Shown here piece by piece: positions 6,797-11,412 of a stretch of DNA of 11,412 bases (position 1 is its first letter; each line of letters begins with the position of its first letter). The notes under the pieces are model-generated. The model was not told the origin of the DNA. It worked only from the letters and a program-made list of their open reading frames with translations, and ran no database searches. A program made the translations under genes and the position numbers. The stretch is from NCBI GenBank assembly GCA_042088965.1, contig JBELLC010000099.1, positions 1-11,412 on the forward strand. Direction: 5' to 3'. This DNA is from TMED26 sp042088965. Its GTDB lineage: Bacteria > Pseudomonadota > Alphaproteobacteria > Thalassobaculales > Thalassobaculaceae.

Positions 6797-6896
6797 NNNN
6801 NNNNNNNNNNNNNNNNNNNNNNNNNNNNNNNNNNNNNNNNNNNNNNNNNNNNNNNNNNNNNNNNNNNNNNNNNNNNNNNNNNNNNNNNNNNNNNNN
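6797..6896. other. Assembly gap of exactly 100 N
   Basis: All bases from 6797 to 6896 are N. The gene parts on either side are in different frames if 100 is taken literally: an intact gene needs a gap length of 3k+2, and 100 is 3k+1. The run is therefore most likely a placeholder for a gap of unknown size. Family comparison from memory suggests about 55-60 missing residues. Confidence 0.97.
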
Positions 6897-7631
6897 GTAC
6901 GTTTGGCGACCAAAGTAATGGCAGCGCATGATCCGCGTGATCCTTGGCAAGTACCTGAGCCATTTGATGGGCCGCCGATCAGCCAGCCCCTTAAAGTAGC
7001 CGTTGCCCGCGAGACCAATGGCTATCCCATTGAACCGGCGATGACAGCGGCGAGTGATAAAGCTGCTGCAACCTTGGAGGCCGCAGGCCACGAGGTCGAA
7101 GAGGTTGATCCATCAATGTTGAAGGACGCCGCGCATGACGCCTTAGCAAGCTTATTTGGAGATCTCAAACTGTTTGTGGGTAAGGCGCTGGACACCATGG
7201 GCAGTCCGGTAATTAAGACCATACTTGGAAAAACGTTCGATATTTATAAGGCTTTGGGTCCCGAGGGTATTTTACAAGCAATGGCACGGCGAACCGCCTA
7301 CACCCGCGCCTGGAATGTCTTTGCTGAAAGTTATCCACTGATCCTGACTCCGTTTATGATGCGCATGACCTATGACTGGGATGAGGACACTCGCGGGCCA
7401 GCCGCCATAGCGGGTATATTAGACCGCTCTGTTTACAGCGGGGTGATTCATTATTTGGGGCTACCGGCAGCGATTGCACCTGCTGGATTTCACAACGGCT
7501 TACCTATTTCCGTGCAGATCGTGGGCCGGCGCTTTCGCGACGAGCTAACACTTGATGGCGCCGAAGTGCTGGAACAGGCGCGCGGGGTTGCGGTGCATGA
7601 ACTTTGGCAGCGCCAAGGATTGCGAGGTTAA
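6897..7631 (+). CDS. Amidase signature enzyme, C-terminal part (cut by assembly gap)
   Basis: This frame is open from the gap to the TAA at 7629-7631 and supplies the last 244 residues of the amidase that begins at 6265. The first visible residues, VRLATKVMAAHDPRDPW, match the family segment that follows the GPLARxVAD motif, where a 'DPRDP' stretch is common. The end contains SGVIHYLGLPAAIAPAG followed by GLPISVQIVGRRFRDE, the usual C-terminal amidase block that packs against the active site. With an estimated 55-60 missing residues the full protein would be about 480 residues, a normal length for the family. I read both parts as one gene; an internal frameshift or two fused genes cannot be excluded without the missing sequence. 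The downstream permease starts 15 bases after the stop, so the two are probably co-transcribed. Confidence 0.87.
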   Translation, partial: VRLATKVMAAHDPRDPWQVPEPFDGPPISQPLKVAVARETNGYPIEPAMTAASDKAAATLEAAGHEVEEVDPSMLKDAAHDALASLFGDLKLFVGKALDTMGSPVIKTILGKTFDIYKALGPEGILQAMARRTAYTRAWNVFAESYPLILTPFMMRMTYDWDEDTRGPAAIAGILDRSVYSGVIHYLGLPAAIAPAGFHNGLPISVQIVGRRFRDELTLDGAEVLEQARGVAVHELWQRQGLRG

Positions 7632-7646
7632 GGCTGGACCGAACAG

Positions 7647-8414
7647 ATGTTTGAGCTGGTGACTCTGCTGGCGATTGCAGGCGCGTTTTTACTCGCGGGC
7701 ACCGTAAAGGGCGTGATTGGTCTTGGCTTACCCACCGTCAGTTTGGCGCTGCTAACTCTCATGCTTGATTTGCCAACAGCGATGGCCCTGCTGCTATTGC
7801 CGTCATTTGTCAGCAATCTATGGCAAGGCGCGGTGGGCGGGCATGGGCGATGGTTGCTGGCCCGGTTATGGCCTTTCTTCATCGCTGCCGCCGGGACAGT
7901 TTGGCTTGGTAGCCTGGCCTTGCGGCGTCTGGATATGGATTTGTTGGCCATCCTATTAGGGGTTTTATTGGTTGCTTATGGTGTGGTCAGCTTATCTGGC
8001 TGGCGGCTAAATGTTTCACGGCAACAAGCGGTATGGGTTGGGCCTCTTATCGGTGTGGTAAATGGTGTTTTGACAGGCATGACGGGCTCGTTTGTGGTTC
8101 CAGGGGTGATGTATCTGCAGGCGCTTGGCTTATCCCGGGATGCCTTGGTGCAGGCCATGGGCATGTTGTTTACCCTGTCAACCGTCGTGCTCGCAGCGGC
8201 GCTTCAGGGGCAGCGATTTTTAACTGTTGATCTTGGCCTGATGTCCTTGCTGGGATTGATCCCGGCGTTGGCAGGTATGATTGCTGGCCAGCGCCTACGC
8301 AAGCGCCTGTCCGAAGTCCTATTCCGGAAGGTCTTTTTCGGGGCATTGGTGGCCCTGGGCCTGTATATCATCGCCAGCGGTGCCAGCCGGATGCTCACAA
8401 ATCTCGCGGGCTAA
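7647..8414 (+). CDS. TauE/SafE (TSUP) family membrane permease
   Basis: The 255-residue protein is almost entirely hydrophobic, with about eight predicted membrane segments (roughly 5-27, 29-52, 71-92, 97-116, 130-150, 165-187, 193-214 and 228-246). The two glycine-rich segments VKGVIGLGLPTVSLALL (20-36) and GVVNGVLTGMTGSFVVPGVM (136-155) are the paired half-repeats typical of the TSUP family (TauE/SafE, formerly DUF81). Members move sulfite, sulfoacetate or other organic anions across the inner membrane, so the substrate here is open. ATG 7647 follows the amidase stop by 15 bases, with a weak AAGG-type site, and suggests coupled expression. Its last 96 bases overlap the end of the convergent LysR gene. 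The substrate may be related to the amidase product, but that is only inference from adjacency. Confidence 0.9.
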   Translation: MFELVTLLAIAGAFLLAGTVKGVIGLGLPTVSLALLTLMLDLPTAMALLLLPSFVSNLWQGAVGGHGRWLLARLWPFFIAAAGTVWLGSLALRRLDMDLLAILLGVLLVAYGVVSLSGWRLNVSRQQAVWVGPLIGVVNGVLTGMTGSFVVPGVMYLQALGLSRDALVQAMGMLFTLSTVVLAAALQGQRFLTVDLGLMSLLGLIPALAGMIAGQRLRKRLSEVLFRKVFFGALVALGLYIIASGASRMLTNLAG

Positions 8415-9272
8415 GGCGGCAATCTGACGGGCCAAACGGTCTTGTGGGCCATGCGGGTAGGTTGCCGTGAATCGTAGCGCGGGGACCTGAAAATCAACAG
8501 TCAATTGTCGCAGGCTGCCAGCCAATAACGCCGGCGCCGCCACCGCATCGGGCAAAGCACTGACACCATGTCCATGGGCCGTCAAATGGATGATCGCATT
8601 CAAAGAACTGCAACAATTAATCCTTAATGCAGGCAAATTGCCGCCGCGCAACGCACTGACCAAATCCTGATAGGGCCGGGTGTTGCGTGGGAAGCTGTTG
8701 ATCGGCAGCGCAGCCACATCGGCTACGGTTAAGGCTTTATTGGGGGCGGCAAAACGCGGGCTGGCAACCCAGACAACCGGGTATTCTGATAAAACCTGAT
8801 TTTGCATGCTTGGCTCGGCAATGGGCCCCATGAGAAAGCCAATATCAAGGTTGCGGCTGACCAATTCAGCCCGCAAGGCGACCGTGGTATCTACCTGCGT
8901 TTCCACGATGAGGCCGGGGAAACGCTGACCAATTTGCGTGAGCAAATCTGGAAACCAGGTATGTATTAACGTTTCTGAAACGCCAATGCGGATCACCCCT
9001 TGGATATCTTTGGGGTTGGTTGTCACCGCGGTAATTTCATCGGCAACTTCTAACATGCGTTCAGCGCGCGGCAAAAGTTGCACACCAATGGCCGTGAGTT
9101 GGGAGCGTTGACGGCCAGAGCGTTCAAATAATTGGCTGCCAATCTCAGCTTCAAGAGCGGCAATCCGCGCCGAAATTGCAGGCTGTGTGGTGTTTAGGCG
9201 GACAGCTGTTTGCCGAAAACTGCCAGTCACCGCGACCCAGTAGAAGGTTTCAAGGTTTTTAAAGGCCAACAT
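8319..9272 (-). CDS. LysR-type transcriptional regulator
   Basis: This is a 317-residue LysR-family DNA-binding protein. The N-terminal winged helix-turn-helix (about residues 3-62) shows the classic pattern FYWVAVTGSFRQTAVRLN, then TTQPAISARIAALEAEIGSQLFER. A linker helix leads to a LysR substrate-binding domain (about 91-290) beginning GVIRIGVSET, which would bind a small-molecule effector. The C-terminal 27 or so residues are polar and unlike the conserved domain. They lie in the region that overlaps the convergent permease gene, whose 3' end covers the last 31 codons. The gene is divergent from the DUF1445 gene and shares a 158-base intergenic region with it that holds a palindromic LysR-type site. 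The usual arrangement is that a LysR protein regulates the divergent gene and itself, so the DUF1445 gene is the probable target. The effector is unknown. Confidence 0.95.
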   Translation of the reverse strand: MLAFKNLETFYWVAVTGSFRQTAVRLNTTQPAISARIAALEAEIGSQLFERSGRQRSQLTAIGVQLLPRAERMLEVADEITAVTTNPKDIQGVIRIGVSETLIHTWFPDLLTQIGQRFPGLIVETQVDTTVALRAELVSRNLDIGFLMGPIAEPSMQNQVLSEYPVVWVASPRFAAPNKALTVADVAALPINSFPRNTRPYQDLVSALRGGNLPALRINCCSSLNAIIHLTAHGHGVSALPDAVAAPALLAGSLRQLTVDFQVPALRFTATYPHGPQDRLARQIAALAREICEHPAGTAGDDIQAQGHQCPEKDLPE

Positions 9273-9285
9273 AAGGCGTGTATTT

Positions 9286-9302
9286 GATAAAAATTTTTTA
9301 TC
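9286..9302. promoter_or_regulatory. Candidate LysR-type binding site (T-N11-A palindrome)
   Basis: GATAAAAATTTTTTATC is a perfect inverted repeat with 8-bp arms around a single central T. It contains T at 9288 and A at 9300 separated by 11 bases, the LysR-box pattern. It begins 14 bases upstream of the LysR start codon and lies in the divergent region before the DUF1445 gene, so it is placed for autoregulation and for activation of that gene. A shorter palindrome, ATTGCAAT, follows at 9304-9311. The A/T-rich arms lower the specificity of the match. Confidence 0.55.
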
Positions 9303-9418
9303 GATTGCAATGGAAAAAATAAATTGGACCCTCTGTTAAGATTGCGGAATAGTAGCTTGCGTAATGGCATAGAAATAGAGTCTATAAATCAGATCGCTGT
9401 GTGTTAGGCTATTTGGAT

Positions 9419-9424
9419 AGGAGG
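9419..9424 (+). promoter_or_regulatory. Ribosome binding site that fixes the DUF1445 gene start
   Basis: AGGAGG, a near-perfect Shine-Dalgarno sequence, lies six bases before ATG 9431. It selects this start over a GTG at 9401 in the same frame. Confidence 0.85.
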
Positions 9425-9430
9425 CATGAT

Positions 9431-10249
9431 ATGACAGTTCAAATACAAACCCCTGTCGATGATCACTATGACCTTTCTGATCCAGCGGCAGTGCGCCAGC
9501 TGATCCGTGCAGGTCGTCATCCAGGTCATACGGCAGGCTTGGCACCGGGCTTTCTTCAAGGCAATTTGGTGGTCCTGCCGGGCGATTGGGCGATGGATTT
9601 TTTCCGCTATTGTCAGCGCAATCCCAAGCCGTGCCCGTTGGTGGGGGTTTCTGATCAAGGTGACCCGATCCTGCATACCCTTGGCCGGGATGTTGATATT
9701 CGTACCGACATTGGCAGCTATAATATTTTCCGTGATGGTGAATTAAGCGCCCAAAGCCCTGACATTCGTGATCTTTGGACCGATGACATGGTGGCCTTTG
9801 TGGTTGGCTGCTCGTTCACCTTTGAAGCGGCGCTTGTTGAGGGGGGCATCCCGCTGCAACATTGGGAAAAAAACCTCACAGTGTCGATGTTTTATACCAA
9901 TATTGAGACCACACCGGCAGGTAAGTTTGGCGGCGGCATGGTTGTGTCCATGCGCCCGATGAGCCATGCCCATGCCATTCGGGCTTGCGAGATTACGGCA
10001 CGCTTTCCAAACGGTCATGGGACACCTGTGCATATCGGTGATCCAGCAGAGATTGGTATTGCTGATATTAATAAGCCCGATCTTGGCGATCCGCAGGTGA
10101 TTGGTGACGATCAAGTGCCGGTATTTTGGGCGTGTGGTGTGACGCCGCAGCGAACGGTCGTGCAGGCGCGTCCGCCGATCTGTATTACCCATACGCCCGG
10201 ATCGATGTTGGTCACCGACATTCCATCCCATGGGGCAAATGATCGCTGA
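9431..10249 (+). CDS. DUF1445 / D-glutamate cyclase-like protein (putative hydro-lyase)
   Basis: The 272-residue protein matches the DUF1445/YcsI/UPF0317 family (PF07286), often annotated 'putative hydro-lyase'. The mammalian relative DGLUCY is a D-glutamate cyclase that forms 5-oxo-D-proline, and whether bacterial members share this reaction is uncertain. Recognisable blocks in order are GFLQGNLVVLPGDWA (40-54), LVGVSDQGDP (70-79), DVDIRTDIGSYNIF (87-100), VVGCSFTFEAAL (124-135, with Cys127), HAIRACEITARFPNGHGTPVH (181-201), FWACGVTPQ (232-240, with Cys235) and THTPGSMLVTD (253-263). There is no signal peptide, so it is cytoplasmic. The gene lies divergent from the LysR regulator and 127 bases before a TRAP binding protein. 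This suggests a role in catabolism of an imported small acid. Its substrate cannot be named from sequence. Confidence 0.88.
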   Translation: MTVQIQTPVDDHYDLSDPAAVRQLIRAGRHPGHTAGLAPGFLQGNLVVLPGDWAMDFFRYCQRNPKPCPLVGVSDQGDPILHTLGRDVDIRTDIGSYNIFRDGELSAQSPDIRDLWTDDMVAFVVGCSFTFEAALVEGGIPLQHWEKNLTVSMFYTNIETTPAGKFGGGMVVSMRPMSHAHAIRACEITARFPNGHGTPVHIGDPAEIGIADINKPDLGDPQVIGDDQVPVFWACGVTPQRTVVQARPPICITHTPGSMLVTDIPSHGANDR

Positions 10250-10376
10250 CGTCATTTAATGGTTTTTCTGACCGACAAGCTGTGATGAAGTTCGGCGCTC
10301 AGAGGATGAAACAACGAGACGATAAAGGCAGCGCCATAAGGCGGCAACTGAAGTTATGTGAAAAGGGAGAGAGACA

Positions 10377-11412
10377 ATGCAAACACGAATGAAACTGTTA
10401 TCAACAGCAGTGGCGCTGGGAATGTTTGGGGCCGTTGCCGCAGCCATGCCAGCGAAAGCTGACGTTGAGAAATATAATTTTGAGGTGGTAGGCACCTGGG
10501 GCTTCTTGGAGAATTGGAAGTCGTTTGAAAGTAAATTTTGGAATGAGCGGCTGCCAAAAGCCTCTGGCGGCAAGCTGACGGCCAATGCTAAGCCTTATAC
10601 CGAATTAGGGATCAAAGGCTATGAGGTCATGTCTGGCCTGAAAAAAGGAGCTTTTGACGCGGTTCATGCGTTGACAGGTTATAGCGCCAAGGCCAGCCCT
10701 GCGCTGGAAGGCATCGATTTGGCTGGGGTGATCCAAGATTTCGCAACTTATCGGAAAGCTGTTAACGCTTATCGCCCCATCATTGCCCGCGAATTGGCTG
10801 ATAAGTACAACGCGAAGCTGATCAATATCTACACCTTCCCCAGTCAGCAGCTTTGGTGCAACCTGAAAGATAAAAGCATCAAAAATGTTGCCTTGACGGA
10901 CATGGCCGGCAAGAAAATCCGGACCTATAGCCGGACCTTAGGTGATTTTATTGAAGGCATGAACGCCAGTGCCGTCACCATTGCCTTTGCTGAGGTTGTT
11001 CCCGCTCTGCAAAAGGGTGTTGCTGACTGTGGTATCACCGGTACCATGCCAGCCTATAACGCTAAATGGTGGCAGGTTGTGACGCATAACATCCGCGTTC
11101 GGGTTGGTTATGCCGCCACCTTCACGGCCATCAATATGGACGTTTGGAACGATTTCAATAAAGAAACCCAAGACTTGATTTTGGCCGAAGGCAAGAAGCT
11201 TGAAGATGATATCTGGGCTTTCGAAAGCAGCCTCGACCAAGCCGGTATGGATTGTAATGCCGCTGGTCCATGTGACTATGGCACACCAGGGGGTATGGTT
11301 CCGATCACACCATCAGCCGAAGACCAAGCCATGCTGAAAGACATCGCTGAGAACGTTGTTCTGAAGCGTTGGGCCAAGCGTTGCGGCAAGACCTGCACCG
11401 AAGAGTGGAATG
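10377..11412 (+). CDS. TRAP transporter substrate-binding protein (DctP family, 3' incomplete)
   Basis: The frame from ATG 10377 is open to the window edge and gives 345 residues, so nearly the whole protein is present, as DctP-type proteins are usually about 330-360 residues. A signal peptide spans residues 1-28 (basic RMK, hydrophobic core, AKA before the cut), so the mature protein is periplasmic. It binds an organic acid and delivers it to the DctQM membrane components, which would be downstream. The start has AAAAGGGAGA (10361-10370) before it. Visible features include GGKLTANAKPYTELGI (64-79) and AGKKIRTYSRTLGDFIEGM (177-195), with Arg182 at the position expected for the carboxylate-binding arginine of TRAP proteins. 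There are six cysteines, at 161, 218, 293, 299, 336 and 340, and the pairs 293/299 and 336/340 could form disulfides. The ligand is unknown; neighbours suggest a carboxylate or amide. Confidence 0.9.
   Translation, partial: MQTRMKLLSTAVALGMFGAVAAAMPAKADVEKYNFEVVGTWGFLENWKSFESKFWNERLPKASGGKLTANAKPYTELGIKGYEVMSGLKKGAFDAVHALTGYSAKASPALEGIDLAGVIQDFATYRKAVNAYRPIIARELADKYNAKLINIYTFPSQQLWCNLKDKSIKNVALTDMAGKKIRTYSRTLGDFIEGMNASAVTIAFAEVVPALQKGVADCGITGTMPAYNAKWWQVVTHNIRVRVGYAATFTAINMDVWNDFNKETQDLILAEGKKLEDDIWAFESSLDQAGMDCNAAGPCDYGTPGGMVPITPSAEDQAMLKDIAENVVLKRWAKRCGKTCTEEWN

Noticed and set aside
9324..9388. Promoter elements for the DUF1445 gene (TTGGAC at 9324, TTGCGT at 9357, TATAAA at 9383).
   Set aside because: No pair has both acceptable sequence and spacing: TTGCGT to TATAAA is 20 bases, and TTGGAC has no good -10 at 17. 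A LysR-activated promoter may be weak, so none is listed.
10247..10254. TGACGTCA palindrome at the DUF1445 stop codon.
   Set aside because: Eight bases are easily met by chance, and half of the site is fixed by coding sequence and the stop codon.
9743..10255. Minus-strand open frame (170 codons) opposite the DUF1445 gene.
   Set aside because: It is antisense to a conserved gene; its composition follows from the opposite strand and no family is visible.
10332..10343. Small hairpin CGCC-ATAA-GGCG before the TRAP gene.
   Set aside because: Only four base pairs and no T run; too weak to call a terminator or regulatory structure.

Overview
The window looks like chromosomal DNA of an alphaproteobacterium with roughly half G+C. 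The gene order Rrf2-type regulator, sufB, sufC, sufD, sufS, sufT-like, sufA-type carrier is a common alphaproteobacterial arrangement. The neighbouring TRAP solute-binding protein, amidase and D-glutamate-cyclase-like gene fit a heterotrophic, possibly marine, lineage. A SAR116-like or Rhodospirillales-like source is a guess that would need a search. A run of exactly 100 N shows that this is a draft scaffold.

Layout. Positions 1-67 probably carry the last codons of an upstream membrane protein, followed by a rho-independent terminator (92-116) and a strong hairpin (127-154). Positions 173-225 hold a plausible promoter overlapped by an imperfect palindrome, a good candidate operator for the Rrf2/IscR-like regulator that follows (231-713). 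Six forward genes with short gaps or overlaps then encode a SUF iron-sulfur assembly system: SufB scaffold (703-2160), SufC ATPase (2180-2935), SufD (2947-4140), SufS cysteine desulfurase (4142-5365), a SufT/MIP18-type protein (5362-5772) and an A-type carrier that resembles ISCA1 (5819-6187). All the catalytic or ligand residues I could place are present. No SufE or SufU gene is present.

The second half is accessory metabolism. An amidase-signature enzyme (6265-7631) is interrupted by the assembly gap, and its nucleophilic serine falls inside the missing stretch. A TauE/SafE (TSUP) permease (7647-8414) follows 15 bases later and probably shares its transcript. Its 3' end overlaps that of a convergent LysR-type regulator (8319-9272, minus strand) by 96 bases. 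Divergent from the regulator lies a DUF1445/D-glutamate-cyclase-family gene (9431-10249), with a perfect palindromic LysR-type site between them. The last gene is a TRAP transporter substrate-binding protein (10377 to the window end, incomplete).

How the genes work together. SufS strips sulfur from cysteine, SufBCD assembles a cluster using SufC ATP hydrolysis, and the A-type carrier and SufT help deliver it to targets; the Rrf2 protein probably senses cluster supply. The LysR protein probably controls the DUF1445 gene and perhaps the TRAP uptake system, suggesting uptake and breakdown of a small organic acid or amide. The substrate cannot be read from the sequence. I see no CRISPR array, tRNA, rRNA, insertion sequence or clearly novel system.
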